NCBI GenBank assembly: GCA_026708115.1
Contig: JAPOVL010000034.1
Span: 1 to 64,000, forward strand
DNA length: 64,000 bases
Source of the DNA: Chloroflexota bacterium
GTDB taxonomy: Bacteria; Chloroflexota; Anaerolineae; Aggregatilineales; Phototrophicaceae
Direction of reading: 5' to 3'
Position 1 is the first letter of the stretch, and the number at the start of each line of letters is the position of its first letter. Of this stretch, positions 46,129 to 55,136 are shown one piece after another. Made by a program: the position numbers and the translations under genes. The notes under the pieces were generated by a model that made no database searches, was not told the origin of the DNA, and worked only from the letters and a program-made list of their open reading frames with translations.

Positions 46129-46388
46129 AAGGCTTGTCCGGTACTGGAAATCATACATATAGATAACAAAAACAATACCGAAACAATACAAAAAGGGAGT
46201 CGATCCTTGCGAAAATCAACAAATTATTACGAAATCCGCCAAGCTTAGCTCCCCCTCTCGTAGTGCAGTGTCTACGCGCACCCCTTGTGGGATACTTCCC
46301 CCGTGAGGCGGGGGACAGAGGGGGCGCAGGGCCGGGGGGTGAGGGGTGAAAAAAGCGCGCCAGCATGGCCCAGTACCGGACAAGCCTT
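46129..46388 (+). repeat. Family B MITE-like element, copy B4, with perfect 18-bp ends
   Basis: A 260-bp element. The left end AAGGCTTGTCCGGTACTG (46129-46146) is the exact reverse complement of CAGTACCGGACAAGCCTT (46371-46388). The interior holds the CTCCCCCTC/GGGGGACAGAGGGG hairpin and is shared with 18189-18512. No coding capacity. A clear target-site duplication is not visible. Confidence 0.85.
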
Positions 46389-46390
46389 GT

Positions 46391-46495
46391 AGGGGCGACA
46401 TACCATGTCGCCCGAAACCACAAGTCGCAGCGGCCGCGGGCGACCAGATTGGTCGCGTAGGTCGCGTAGACACTGACCGCCGGTCGCCCCTATAA
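46391..46495. repeat. Short palindromic repeat module next to B4
   Basis: Two palindromes: GGGCGACAT at 46393-46401 with ATGTCGCCC at 46405-46413, and GCGACCA at 46440-46446 with TGGTCGC at 46450-46456. The second, with CCCGAAACC before it, is also in 18448-18512. Looks like a composite of short REP-like units. Confidence 0.6.
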
Positions 46496-46522
46496 GGCTC
46501 GCTTTCGTTGCATGGCTTGCTT

Positions 46523-46602
46523 GGACTTACTTAGAATGCTTGCTATCTTGTGCAAGCGCGACATTCCAGGGAGCTTTCCGCCGGTTAGGCGCCGAGCGAC
46601 TG
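46523..46602 (+). repeat. Family A repeat, degraded copy A9
   Basis: GCGCGACATTCCAGGGAGC, then TTTCCGCCGGTTAGGCGCC and GAGCGAC correspond to the right half of the copies at 33134-33240 and 49613-49720. The left half is barely recognisable. Confidence 0.55.
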
Positions 46603-46612
46603 TTCCCATTCA

Positions 46613-46648
46613 AGCAAAGAACTCGACCGGATGGTCGAGTTCTTTGCT
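46613..46648 (-). terminator. Long palindromic terminator after tRNA-Leu
   Basis: A perfect 16-bp stem: AGCAAAGAACTCGACC at 46613-46628 and GGTCGAGTTCTTTGCT at 46633-46648, with a four-base loop. It begins two bases after the tRNA 3' end on the minus strand. Confidence 0.75.
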
Positions 46649-46649
46649 A

Positions 46650-46733
<84 letters not shown>

Positions 46734-46822
46734 TGGAGAGCGCCACAAAGTATACCTGCTCAGCGGTAAATGTCAATACGGCAATCGGTCGACAATGGCT
46801 TTCTGCGGCTCCCCGCCTTTGC

Positions 46823-46828
46823 TATAAT
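46823..46828 (+). promoter_or_regulatory. Predicted -10 box of the beta-lactamase-fold gene
   Basis: A perfect TATAAT 40 bp before the chosen ATG at 46868; no good -35 is seen at the usual distance. Confidence 0.4.
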
Positions 46829-46867
46829 TCGCGGCGATTCTCGTCCGCCATCACCCTGGGACTCCTC

Positions 46868-48550
46868 ATGCGCCTATTGCTCCTCTGCTCCCTCTCCTTA
46901 TTGCTGCTGCTTGCCAGCCCCGCGCTGGGGCAAACCGGGGTCACGGCACAAGCCCTAGGACAGGCGAACTTGCGCGCGGACGACAATATCAATTCGGCGC
47001 TGATCGGCGAAATCACCGCCGGCACAGCCTATCCCGTGCTGGGCCGCAGCCAGTTCTATCCCTGGCTCCTGCTGGGGGCGCCAGGAACGTCCAACCCTCT
47101 CGGCTGGGTATACGAGACGCTGGTCGCCGTCAGCGGCAATCTCGGCCAGGTCCCTTTCAGCGATCTGATCTTGGCTGCCGCGCCGGCGCCGGCCACAGCC
47201 ACTGCCACATCGGCCGCGCATCCATTGCCATCGGTCCCGCCAGATGCCACACCGAGTCTCGTGCAAACTGCGCGACCAAGTCCCGCCCATTTCGGCGTCA
47301 CCGGAGAAGTCATCGGGGAAGTCAACATTCGCTACGGCCCCGGCATCGACTATGCCCGCGTTGGCGTGGCGCAGGCTGGGCAAGCATTTGCTGTCACGGG
47401 ATACCATACGCAGTTTCCCTGGGTGCGCATTTATTTCGAGAGCCTGCCCAACAAACAGGCCTGGATCGCCCGCGACTTGCTGCGCATCAGCGGCGATCTC
47501 TTCAGTACGCCAGCGATCTCCCAAACCCGCCTGAATCTGCCGCCCCTCAGCCCAACTCCGCCCGCAATCAGCAGCGGCGGCGAGCAGGTTCCCCTCAGCA
47601 CCGGCTTCCGCATCCTCGCCGATCACTTGTGGAACCTGGTTTTGGAAAGCGGATTCGATCCGCAAACCAGTCGCTTCGGCGCCTTATTTGTGATGGATTT
47701 GGCCAGCGGAGAAGCTTTCAGTTTCGGCCAGGACATCGCCTTCAGTGGCACCAGCATTAACAAGATCGCCATTCTCACAGCGCTCTACACCCAATTGGAC
47801 GCGCCGCCGTCGATCGCGCTGGCCACCGACATCGCCAATACCATGATCTGTAGCGAAAATGTGGCCACAAACCGTCTGCTCAGCATCCTCGGCCGCGGAA
47901 ACACCTATTATGGCGCCGACGCTGTGAGCGGCTTTTATGAAGGGCTGGGCTGGTCGCGTTCTTTCATCACGGCGCCATTTACCACCATCGGCACGCCAGA
48001 GCCCCCGCCCGGGCCGATCAACCTGCCGCAAACCAGTGCCGACCAGGTCAAAGCCAATCCGGACCTGTCAAATCAACTGACCGTGTCGGAGGCGGGCGCA
48101 TTGCTGGGGAGCCTTTATCGTTGCGCCTATCGCGAAGACGGGCCGCTCATCGCGGCATTTGGCGATCGCCTCGAGCCGAGAGAATGCCGGCAGATCCTGC
48201 ATGTCATGAGCAACAATACGGTGGACGCCCTGCTCAAAGCCGGCGTGCCCGCTGGCACCCGCGTCGCGCATAAACACGGCTGGATTGCCGATACCCACGG
48301 CAATGCAGCGTTGTTTTTCACGCCCGGCGGCGACTACGTCATAGCCATGATGCTCTATCAGCCGCAATGGCTGAACTTCCAGGAATCGCTGCCGCTGATC
48401 GCCGAGGTCTCCCGCCGCGTCTACAATTACTTCAACCCGGAGGGGCCCCAAGCCGAAATCCGTGACGGCTATATTCCCGACGCCGGCAGTTGTAATTACA
48501 ACGGCGATCCCCTCGTGGCGGACATCATGCAGCCCATTTGGCCGAATTAG
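46868..48550 (+). CDS. Exported SH3-like/class A beta-lactamase-fold serine hydrolase
   Basis: Secreted or cell-wall protein of about 560 residues. The signal peptide is MRLLLLCSLSLLLLLASPALG. Two bacterial SH3-like repeats follow (about 24-90 and 143-208; RADDNINSALIGEI and RYGPGIDYARVGVA), separated by an Ala/Thr/Pro linker. The beta-lactamase-like domain starts near 245, with SGTSINK (Ser296-x-x-Lys299), SEN (329-331) in place of SDN, and KHG (469-471) in place of KTG. No ExxLN loop motif with the general-base Glu is visible, so penicillin hydrolysis is unlikely; a cell-wall peptidase-like or binding role is possible. The start at 46868 fits the signal peptide and the TATAAT; earlier in-frame starts run into the tRNA. 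Confidence 0.85.
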   Translation: MRLLLLCSLSLLLLLASPALGQTGVTAQALGQANLRADDNINSALIGEITAGTAYPVLGRSQFYPWLLLGAPGTSNPLGWVYETLVAVSGNLGQVPFSDLILAAAPAPATATATSAAHPLPSVPPDATPSLVQTARPSPAHFGVTGEVIGEVNIRYGPGIDYARVGVAQAGQAFAVTGYHTQFPWVRIYFESLPNKQAWIARDLLRISGDLFSTPAISQTRLNLPPLSPTPPAISSGGEQVPLSTGFRILADHLWNLVLESGFDPQTSRFGALFVMDLASGEAFSFGQDIAFSGTSINKIAILTALYTQLDAPPSIALATDIANTMICSENVATNRLLSILGRGNTYYGADAVSGFYEGLGWSRSFITAPFTTIGTPEPPPGPINLPQTSADQVKANPDLSNQLTVSEAGALLGSLYRCAYREDGPLIAAFGDRLEPRECRQILHVMSNNTVDALLKAGVPAGTRVAHKHGWIADTHGNAALFFTPGGDYVIAMMLYQPQWLNFQESLPLIAEVSRRVYNYFNPEGPQAEIRDGYIPDAGSCNYNGDPLVADIMQPIWPN

Positions 48551-48571
48551 CTGTGCAAGTTTACCTTGCCG

Positions 48572-49609
48572 CTAGCGCAACTTGTAATGCAGGTCCGGCA
48601 GATTGCGCAACCGCTCCGCAGCCTGCTCGGCCGTGATGTCACGCTGCGCCTCCGCCAACATTTCATAGCCGACCATGAACTTCTTCACTGTTGCCGAACG
48701 CAACAGCGGCGGATAGAAATGAGCGTGCACCTGCCAGTGAGAATGATCGCCAACGTCATAAGGCGCGCCATGCCAACCCATTGAATATGGGAATGGCGCT
48801 TCAAAGAGATTGTCATATCGGACGAGCAAGCGCTTGAGGATTTCCGCCAAACCACGCCGCTCCCGCCTATCCAAATCGGGCAAGCGGAGACGATGTTTCC
48901 GCGGCAGCACCAGGGTCTCGAAGGGCCAAATCGCCCAATACGGGACCACCGCGATCCAAGTCTCGTTTTCGAGAACCAGGCGTTCGCGCTTTTCGCGTTC
49001 CAGCCCGGCATAATCCAGCAATAGCGCGCTCCCTTCTCGCTCATAATATGCGCGCTGCTGCCGGTCTTCCGCGGCGGGGATGTCCCCCAGTTCACTTGTC
49101 GCCCAGATCTGCCCATGCGGATGCGGATTCGAAGCGCCCATCAAATCCCCGCGATTCTCGAAGATCTGTACCCACTTAAAGCGGCGACCCAACTCTGCCG
49201 TTTGCTCCGCCCATAAGTCGACAACAAGGGCGATCTCGGCATTTGACATCTGAGCCAATGTTAAATCGTGCCGTGGCGAAAAACAGAGGACGCGCGCCTC
49301 CCCGCGTACCGATCGCATCCGCAGCAGGGACGCGTCCTTGTGGCTGTGGTCCGGCGTATCGGGCAATACGGCGGCGAAGTCATTCACGAACACAAACGTG
49401 TTGTCGTAGGCTGGGTTGCGCTCGCCATTGGCGCGCAGATTGCCGGGGCACAAGTAGCAATCGGGGTCGTAAACGGGTCGGTCCTCCGGCACGGGTTTTT
49501 CCCGCCCACCCTGCCAGGGACGCCTGGTGCGATGCGGCGAAACGAGTATCCACTGGCCCGTCAGTGGGTTGTATCTGCGATGCGGATGCTCGCTCGCGTC
49601 AAAGGCCAT
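48572..49609 (-). CDS. galT: Galactose-1-phosphate uridylyltransferase
   Basis: Leloir-pathway enzyme exchanging UMP between UDP-glucose and galactose-1-phosphate. The N-terminus [21 protein letters not shown] (12-32) is typical, and [11 protein letters not shown] (47-57) is the zinc site. [26 protein letters not shown] (about 154-179) contains the HPHGQ active site with catalytic His; [15 protein letters not shown] near 291 matches the second zinc/His region. 345 residues. AGGAG for the ATG lies at the end of a family A repeat. Neighbours for galactose use (galK, galE) are absent; the downstream malEFG operon is also carbohydrate-related. Confidence 0.95.
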   Translation of the reverse strand: MAFDASEHPHRRYNPLTGQWILVSPHRTRRPWQGGREKPVPEDRPVYDPDCYLCPGNLRANGERNPAYDNTFVFVNDFAAVLPDTPDHSHKDASLLRMRSVRGEARVLCFSPRHDLTLAQMSNAEIALVVDLWAEQTAELGRRFKWVQIFENRGDLMGASNPHPHGQIWATSELGDIPAAEDRQQRAYYEREGSALLLDYAGLEREKRERLVLENETWIAVVPYWAIWPFETLVLPRKHRLRLPDLDRRERRGLAEILKRLLVRYDNLFEAPFPYSMGWHGAPYDVGDHSHWQVHAHFYPPLLRSATVKKFMVGYEMLAEAQRDITAEQAAERLRNLPDLHYKLR

Positions 49610-49612
49610 GCC

Positions 49613-49720
49613 CGCTCCTGTTTAGGTAAACCGCGTTGCTCATGCGGAGAGACGGCTTGCAGTTTTGCGTGAGCGCGGCATTCCTGGGACCTATTCGCCG
49701 GTTACGCGCCGAGCGGCCGC
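49613..49720 (+). repeat. Family A repeat, copy A10 (contributes to the MaoC gene)
   Basis: GTTTAGGTAAACCGCGTTG, TGCGTGAGCGCGGC and TATTCGCCGGTTACGCGCC. It begins at the galT start and overlaps the end of the MaoC-type gene, giving that gene its final codons and stop TAA (49702-49704). Confidence 0.8.
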
Positions 49721-50595
49721 AGCCGCGCCCGCCCATTGCTCAAGACCACTGCGTTTCGCTCCAGCGCTCTGGTCTGAAAGCGCAACTCGCGCTCATCAAG
49801 AGACCAGATCTCGGTTTGCAGCGTTTCGCCCGGGAAAACATGCTGAGAAAATCGCGCGCCTATCGAGCGCAATCGGAGCGGCTCGTTGGCGCAGCAATGT
49901 TTTAAGATGGCGCGCGCCGCGAATCCGTATGTACAAAGGCCATGCAAAATCGGCTTGTCATAATTGCCAATCGCCGCCATTTGCGGATCGGCATGTAAAG
50001 GATTGCTGTCGCCGGACAGTCGATACAAAAGCGCTTGTCTCTCAGATGTCCGCTCTTGATGTACGATATCCGGCGCCGTCTTTGGCGGCTCCATCTTGCT
50101 GCTTGGACCGCGATCGCCTCCGTAATCGCCCAATCCGCGAATGAAGACCGACCAGCGCGAAAATGCGAATGCTTCGCCCGCTTTGTCAGCGCTCTCACCG
50201 TCGATGGTGAGGAGCATGCCGCTACCCTTGTCGTAGATCTGCGAGATGCTGAGCGAGGTCCTAACAGTCCCGCGAACCGGCAAAGGGCGGAGCAACTCCA
50301 GATATTGTTCGCCATGAAGCACCATCATCGGATTATAGACAATGCCAGCAAGGTCGCCGGACAAGAAGTGATGATGCAAGTCTCTGCTGTAGATGAGCGC
50401 GAAGGTCGGGAAAACAGCGAAGCCACGGCTGCTGAGTTCGTAAACGAACTTCAATTCCTCTTGATCCATGGGATCTGCCGGCGCCCCGATGCCCAACGCG
50501 TAAAGCGCGGCCTCTCGCTCGGAATAGCTGTAAGTGAGCGGGCCCAACTCCTGGCCGATCGCTCGATTCACAATATCCAGTAATGGCGCCGTCAT
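49702..50595 (-). CDS. MaoC-type (hydratase 2-like) double hot-dog enoyl-CoA hydratase
   Basis: R-specific enoyl-CoA hydratase of the multifunctional-enzyme type 2 group. An N-terminal non-catalytic hot-dog half (RAIGQELGPLTYSYSEREAALYALGIGA, residues about 10-37) is followed by a C-terminal half with YRLSGDSNPLHADPQMA near 192, the hydratase-2 motif with Asp and His, and KPILHGLCTYGFAARAI near 213. 297 residues. The ATG at 50595 is preferred; the next in-frame Met at 50646 lies on a -10 box. The final RPLGA and stop come from a family A repeat. It may process fatty acids; no other beta-oxidation gene is close. Confidence 0.88.
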   Translation of the reverse strand: MTAPLLDIVNRAIGQELGPLTYSYSEREAALYALGIGAPADPMDQEELKFVYELSSRGFAVFPTFALIYSRDLHHHFLSGDLAGIVYNPMMVLHGEQYLELLRPLPVRGTVRTSLSISQIYDKGSGMLLTIDGESADKAGEAFAFSRWSVFIRGLGDYGGDRGPSSKMEPPKTAPDIVHQERTSERQALLYRLSGDSNPLHADPQMAAIGNYDKPILHGLCTYGFAARAILKHCCANEPLRLRSIGARFSQHVFPGETLQTEIWSLDERELRFQTRALERNAVVLSNGRARLRPLGA

Positions 50596-50645
50596 TTCTC
50601 CACATCCCCGCTCGCGATTGCAACGTGCCTTTGGCATGTCGAACA

Positions 50646-50651
50646 ATTATA
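50646..50651 (-). promoter_or_regulatory. Predicted -10 box of the MaoC-type gene
   Basis: TATAAT on the minus strand about 45 bp before the ATG at 50595. No strong -35 is seen. Its position rules out an upstream start for the gene. Confidence 0.4.
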
Positions 50652-50760
50652 AATGCAACAAGAGCGGGTGCGCATGTCAGTAGTGTGTCCTTTTCGGTTG
50701 AAATAGTTTTTACCAGTCCTCGACACGAGATTACTAGCCCAAAATACCTACGTTCTGGTA

Positions 50761-50975
50761 GGGGCGACTCGCTGAGACTCTGTTGAAAATCATGAATTAC
50801 AGCTAATCCCAGTCAGTGTCGTGCAAATGCAAAAGGCCATAATAGTCCAATATAGCTCAGTAAAGCTCCCCCTCCCTGATGCTTCGGAATTCCGCCCCCC
50901 GCTTAGCGGGGGGACTGAGGGGGGCAAGGGCCGGGGGGTGGGGTTGAATTTCAACAGCATCCGCTGAGTCGCCCC
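50761..50975 (+). repeat. Family B MITE-like element, copy B2, with nested inverted ends
   Basis: Outer inverted ends GGGGCGACTC (50761-50770) and GAGTCGCCCC (50966-50975) enclose inner ends CTGTTGAAAAT (50780-50790) and GAATTTCAACAG (50946-50957). The inner part matches copy B1 with about 35 extra bases (CCCCCCGCTTAGCGGGGGG hairpin). The rest of the gap 50652-51064 shows no gene. Confidence 0.8.
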
Positions 50976-51064
50976 ATATTCATTCAGTTTCTATTTCAGC
51001 CGAATTCGATACACTACCCGCATGACCCAGCCACTTCCTCTTCAGATCAACGGCCAGGCCTGCT

Positions 51065-52174
51065 TTAGCCCTTCACCGATCCTTGCGTCAAGCCGCCTAC
51101 GATCTGATCTTGCAGCGACAGATAGATGATCAAGGTAGGAATAGCGCCGATGATCGCGCCGGCAGCAAAGATGCCCCAATCGCGGGCGAAGTTGTCGCTG
51201 ATATAGCCCCAAAGCCCGACCATGAGCGTCCAGCTTTCCTTGTCTCGCAAGAGCACCCGCGCCAGCACAAACTCGTTGAACGTGCCCACGAAAGACAAAA
51301 TGCCGACGACAACCAGAACCGGGCGAACCAGCGGAAATATCAGACGCCAGTAGGTCTGCCAATGGCCGCAGCCATCGACCATCGCCGACTCGTCGATATC
51401 CCGCGGCACGGAATCGAAGAATCCCTTCATCAGCCAGATGTTGATTCCCATAGCGCCGCCGACATAGACCAGGATCAATCCGCCCGCCGTGTTTAAGCCG
51501 AAGAAGGGAATGTGATTGCCGATTTGCTGCAGCATGAGAAAGATGGCCACCATCGCCAACAAGTTAGGGAAGACCTGGACCAGCAAGATTAGCATCAGCA
51601 AACCGCGGCGCCCCTTGAAGCGAAAACGGGAAAAAGAGTATGCGCTCAAGGCCGTCACCATCACCACCAGGAACGAGGTTATCGTGGCGACCGCTACCGA
51701 ATTGAGCAACCAGCGCACATAAGGTTTTCGCTCGGTATTAAAAAGCGTATCAAAATTGATCAAGTAGCTGGAACTGATGTCGTAAAGGGCCTCGCCCGCC
51801 TCGAAGGAATCGCCGATCTGGAAGCGAATACGCTGCACATAGCCATTTTTGGGCGCGCGCAACTCCTTCTGCTCGCCATCCGCTTCGACCAGCAAAATCG
51901 TACCTGCGCTGCGCTCAACGCGGCTGCCGTTTGGCGCTACGATCTCCAGTAATACGCCGGCTTCCTCGGCCAATACGATGCGCGTCTCGGGCAAAGGCGG
52001 GACGACGGACTGTGAGTTCATCGACTGGCTGGGATTGAGCGCCGCCGACAAAATCCAGACCACGGGAAAGAGCGCGAAGATCACGGCGATGACCAGAATC
52101 GCGATTTGGATCGTCAAGCCAAGGGTGAAGGCCGGACGAGCTTTGCCCCGCTGGTGTTTCTCTTGGCTAGACAT
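51065..52174 (-). CDS. malG: Maltose-type ABC permease MalG with an inserted barrel-sandwich-like domain
   Basis: Inner-membrane permease subunit. TM1 is near 20-42, and the later helices run from about 155. The EAA loop GFFDSVPRDIDESAMVDGC (about 249-267) is where the ATPase docks. At 369 residues it is about 75 longer than E. coli MalG (296); the excess (64-134) is RIVLAEEAGVLLEIVAPNGS... to APKNGYVQRIRFQIGDSFEAGEALYDI, and shows the repeating pattern of biotinyl/lipoyl-like (HlyD barrel-sandwich) half-motifs. It would sit outside the membrane after TM1. Overlaps malF by eight bases. No malK lies in the operon, so a shared ATPase is expected. Confidence 0.88.
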   Translation of the reverse strand: MSSQEKHQRGKARPAFTLGLTIQIAILVIAVIFALFPVVWILSAALNPSQSMNSQSVVPPLPETRIVLAEEAGVLLEIVAPNGSRVERSAGTILLVEADGEQKELRAPKNGYVQRIRFQIGDSFEAGEALYDISSSYLINFDTLFNTERKPYVRWLLNSVAVATITSFLVVMVTALSAYSFSRFRFKGRRGLLMLILLVQVFPNLLAMVAIFLMLQQIGNHIPFFGLNTAGGLILVYVGGAMGINIWLMKGFFDSVPRDIDESAMVDGCGHWQTYWRLIFPLVRPVLVVVGILSFVGTFNEFVLARVLLRDKESWTLMVGLWGYISDNFARDWGIFAAGAIIGAIPTLIIYLSLQDQIVGGLTQGSVKG

Positions 52175-53753
52175 TTTCTGATGTCTCCTCCCAGCCCTTG
52201 GTCAGGCGAAATTGCGCCAGCGTGACCCCGGCCACCAAGACGAAAATGATGATGGTGATGGCCGAGGCCAGGCCAAAGTCGGCGCCGCGTCCGCCCCCAA
52301 AAGCGAGGCGATAAGCGTAACTGATCAAGATATCAGTATGCCCGGCCGGCAAAGTGCCGGACTCGACCATAGGCGGTCCGCCTTCGTTATAGGCTTCGAT
52401 GATGACAAAATTGTTGAAATTATATGTGAAGGACGCGATCAGCAATGGGCCCACCGCCACCAGCAACATGGGCAAGGTGAGGGCGTGAAACTTCTCCCAC
52501 CAGGTGGCGCCGTCGACCTCGGCGGCTTCGTACATATCGGAGGGGATGGCCGCCAGCGCGCCGCTGCACACCAACATGAAATAGGGATAGCCAAGCCAAA
52601 GGTTGATCAAGAGAATACCGAACTTGGACCAGCCGGGATCAATGAAAAAAGGAGGCGGGTCTATGCCGAGCGAGGCGATCGCATTGCTGATGACCCCGAG
52701 ATTGGAATTGAGCATGCCCTTCCAGATGGCCACCGAAATCAAGGCCGGAATCGCATAAGGCACGATCAGCAAAGTGCGGAAGGCTTTGCGGTAGGGAATC
52801 CTCTCGTTTTGCATGAGCAATGCGAACATCAGGCCTACGCTAAACGTTGAAACCACGCTCGCCAGCGAAAAACCGATCGTCCAGGCGAATATGCGCAGCA
52901 GCGGTCCGCTGATCGCGGGGCTGGTGACAAAGCGCACGTAGTTTTTGAAGCCCGTCCCGCTGATGAATCCGGTCCGCAAGGTATCTCCGTCGTCGTTTTC
53001 AAATTGTCCGGACTCATAGTTCGCGCGAAAAAGCGACGAGCTCTTGTTGTCAAAGACCGCGTCTTCGTCCGCCCGGTAGACATACCGTTGGGCGAATTCG
53101 CCAGCCTCCCGGCGGCCGGCAATGCCGATTTGCAATGCCTCCGTCCCAAACGTGAGTGCCTGCGCCTCGCGGCTGGCGCGCAGCGCCTCGCCTCGGTCCA
53201 ATCGGCGATAACCCTGGTATTCCCCCGGCAGCTCAGCGCCGGCCGCCACCGCTGTGACAGCCCCAAAGCCGCCCAGCGTCGCGAAGTAGTAAGCATCCTC
53301 CCCGTCAGTCAGCCACAAGGCATAGTCTTCGGCGGCGTTCCGATAAAGGTCCCAGCCATAAACCTGGCCCCCATCCGGCAAGTAAGTCTCCTGCGCCAGC
53401 AGATTCAGCACCTGCTGCTTGGTTAAGAGATTGCCGTCGCCGTAGTTTGTCAACGAGACATAAACCGTATAAATGATCGGGAAAACCACCATCAGTCCCA
53501 TCAAAGCCAGGGCCGGTGATATCCAGCGCAAGGGATAAAGATCCCCTCGCAGGTTGATGACATTGACCAGCAAGGTGATAACAGCAATGGTGATCGCCAG
53601 TTCCCAAACGCCGTCGAGGGCAAATACATATACAAGGTAAAACGCCATCGCGTCGAGAATAGCTAATCCCAGGTAAGTTGCGGCAAGGCGCAGAATGGAT
53701 CGCGTACTGAATTCCGATCGTTTGGCCCTGCTATCCCGCACGAGTGTCGCCAT
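52167..53753 (-). CDS. malF: Maltose-type ABC permease MalF
   Basis: Membrane permease partner of MalG. The start is the ATG of MATLVRDSRAKRSE (53753); an extension to 53846 is not family-like and crosses the stem-loop. Helices occur near 20-60 and 76-95, then a large extracytoplasmic domain of about 190 residues (about 105-290) in the place of the MalF P2 loop. After it come FAWTIGFSLASVVSTFSVGLMFALLMQ and the EAA loop AIPSDMYEAAEVDGATWWEKFHALTLP (about 424-450). About 528 residues. P2 in MalF contacts the binding protein, so this supports a maltose/maltodextrin or related importer. Confidence 0.9.
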   Translation of the reverse strand: MATLVRDSRAKRSEFSTRSILRLAATYLGLAILDAMAFYLVYVFALDGVWELAITIAVITLLVNVINLRGDLYPLRWISPALALMGLMVVFPIIYTVYVSLTNYGDGNLLTKQQVLNLLAQETYLPDGGQVYGWDLYRNAAEDYALWLTDGEDAYYFATLGGFGAVTAVAAGAELPGEYQGYRRLDRGEALRASREAQALTFGTEALQIGIAGRREAGEFAQRYVYRADEDAVFDNKSSSLFRANYESGQFENDDGDTLRTGFISGTGFKNYVRFVTSPAISGPLLRIFAWTIGFSLASVVSTFSVGLMFALLMQNERIPYRKAFRTLLIVPYAIPALISVAIWKGMLNSNLGVISNAIASLGIDPPPFFIDPGWSKFGILLINLWLGYPYFMLVCSGALAAIPSDMYEAAEVDGATWWEKFHALTLPMLLVAVGPLLIASFTYNFNNFVIIEAYNEGGPPMVESGTLPAGHTDILISYAYRLAFGGGRGADFGLASAITIIIFVLVAGVTLAQFRLTKGWEETSENV

Positions 53754-53822
53754 AGGATTTGGCGCGCCTCTCCAAGACAGAGAGACCGCCTTCCTTTCTA
53801 CTATGACCGAACAGAAATACAA

Positions 53823-53854
53823 ACGGGGGAGCCCCCTTTTGGGCATTCCCCCGT
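53823..53854 (-). terminator. Stem-loop between malE and malF
   Basis: On the minus strand, ACGGGGGA and TCCCCCGT (8 bp) enclose GCCCAAAAGGGGGC, itself a small hairpin, and are followed by TTGTATTT. In maltose-type operons such a structure lets the binding protein be made in excess. It could be a partial terminator. Confidence 0.65.
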
Positions 53855-53899
53855 CATGCTACGATTCAACTGTTGCGCCGGACCAAAAAGCAGCGCGAC

Positions 53900-55090
53900 T
53901 TATTCCTCTCCGGCGATCAGCGCGCGGATTTGTTCGCCCGCGTTGCTGAAGGCTTCCTCACCGCTCAGCTCGCCGGTTCGTACTAACTGCATGGCGTTGC
54001 CCCAGGCGCTCCAGACCGAAGACATCTCCGGAATCGCGGGCATTGCCAAACCTTCAGTTCCCGCCGCAACGAAGCCGAGCATGATTTCGTCTTCAATGCT
54101 GTCGCGTGTTTCCAGCAAGGCGGGCGGCCGCGGATCTGCGCTGTAAATCGACGACATTGTTTCGTCAGTGGCGATGTAGTCGAAAAGAAACGCTTCCGCC
54201 AGCAGTTGGTTTTCGCTAAAGGCGCTGATCATGAATCCTTGAACGCCGAGGAAGGGCTTGCCGCTGCCGCCGGGACCCGCCGGTATCGAATCAACCACAA
54301 AGTTTACCCCCGATTCTTCGATACGCGGGATCGCCCAGGGACCGGTGATGATCATGGCGGCGTCCCCCGTTTCGAACATGGTATGCATCACGTCATAGTC
54401 AATGCCGCTAGGCATCAAACCATCACTGCCATAAGCTTCCAGATACGCTGCAGCCGCGATGGAACCTTCGCTGTCGATACCAACGTCTTCCGGATTGTAG
54501 CCTGCCTCCGTCAAGCCAAAGACATAACCGCCAAAGGCAGTCTGCACCGGGAAGAAGTGATAGGGATTGTTGTCGAACATGACAAATCCGTATTTCGACG
54601 CGCCATCGGCGATCAACTGTTCGCTCACCGAACGCACATCCTCCCAGGTTTCAGGGTTATCCGGCACCAAGTCAACATTGCGTAGGAAAGCGACATTTTC
54701 CGCGGCGTAAGGCAAGCCATATTGGACGCCTTCATAGACAAATGCCGACAGCGCCGCCCCCAAGAAATCGTCCTCGACATCAGAAATGTCAATTTCGGCC
54801 AGCAAGCCATTTACGGCCAATTCGCCCAGCCAATCGTGGGCGCCGATTATCATATCCGGACCTTCACCGGCGGGCGCAGCCGTCTTGAACTGATCGCGAA
54901 TATCGCCAAAGCCTAATTCGTCTACGCGCACGGCGATGCCGAATTCTTCTTCAAACTGTGCTCCCAACTCCTCCAGTATCGGCGCTCGCGTATCATCCGC
55001 CCAAATGACCAAGCTGTCGTCTTGTGCCGAGGCGCAAAGCGCAACGGCGAGCAGGACTATTGCTGCTACAATCACCCTTATTAGCTTCAT
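53900..55090 (-). CDS. malE: Maltose-type extracellular solute-binding protein MalE
   Basis: Family 1 binding protein. The signal peptide MKLIRVIVAAIVLLAVALCASA supports the ATG at 55090, with AAGGGAAG upstream. LVIWADDTRAPILEELGAQFEEEFGIAVRV opens the mature part and PDMIIGAHDWLGELAVNGLLAEID matches MalE-like proteins. The hinge region ITGPWAIPRIEESGVNF near 255 is typical. About 396 residues. There is no lipobox cysteine (Cys17 is in the signal region, LCASA), so it is probably exported in soluble form or held otherwise. Ligands are likely maltodextrins or trehalose; this is not proven. Confidence 0.92.
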   Translation of the reverse strand: MKLIRVIVAAIVLLAVALCASAQDDSLVIWADDTRAPILEELGAQFEEEFGIAVRVDELGFGDIRDQFKTAAPAGEGPDMIIGAHDWLGELAVNGLLAEIDISDVEDDFLGAALSAFVYEGVQYGLPYAAENVAFLRNVDLVPDNPETWEDVRSVSEQLIADGASKYGFVMFDNNPYHFFPVQTAFGGYVFGLTEAGYNPEDVGIDSEGSIAAAAYLEAYGSDGLMPSGIDYDVMHTMFETGDAAMIITGPWAIPRIEESGVNFVVDSIPAGPGGSGKPFLGVQGFMISAFSENQLLAEAFLFDYIATDETMSSIYSADPRPPALLETRDSIEDEIMLGFVAAGTEGLAMPAIPEMSSVWSAWGNAMQLVRTGELSGEEAFSNAGEQIRALIAGEE

Positions 55091-55136
55091 TTTACTTCCC
55101 TTTTCGGATAGGATTGAGTACGAATTATCACGCTTC

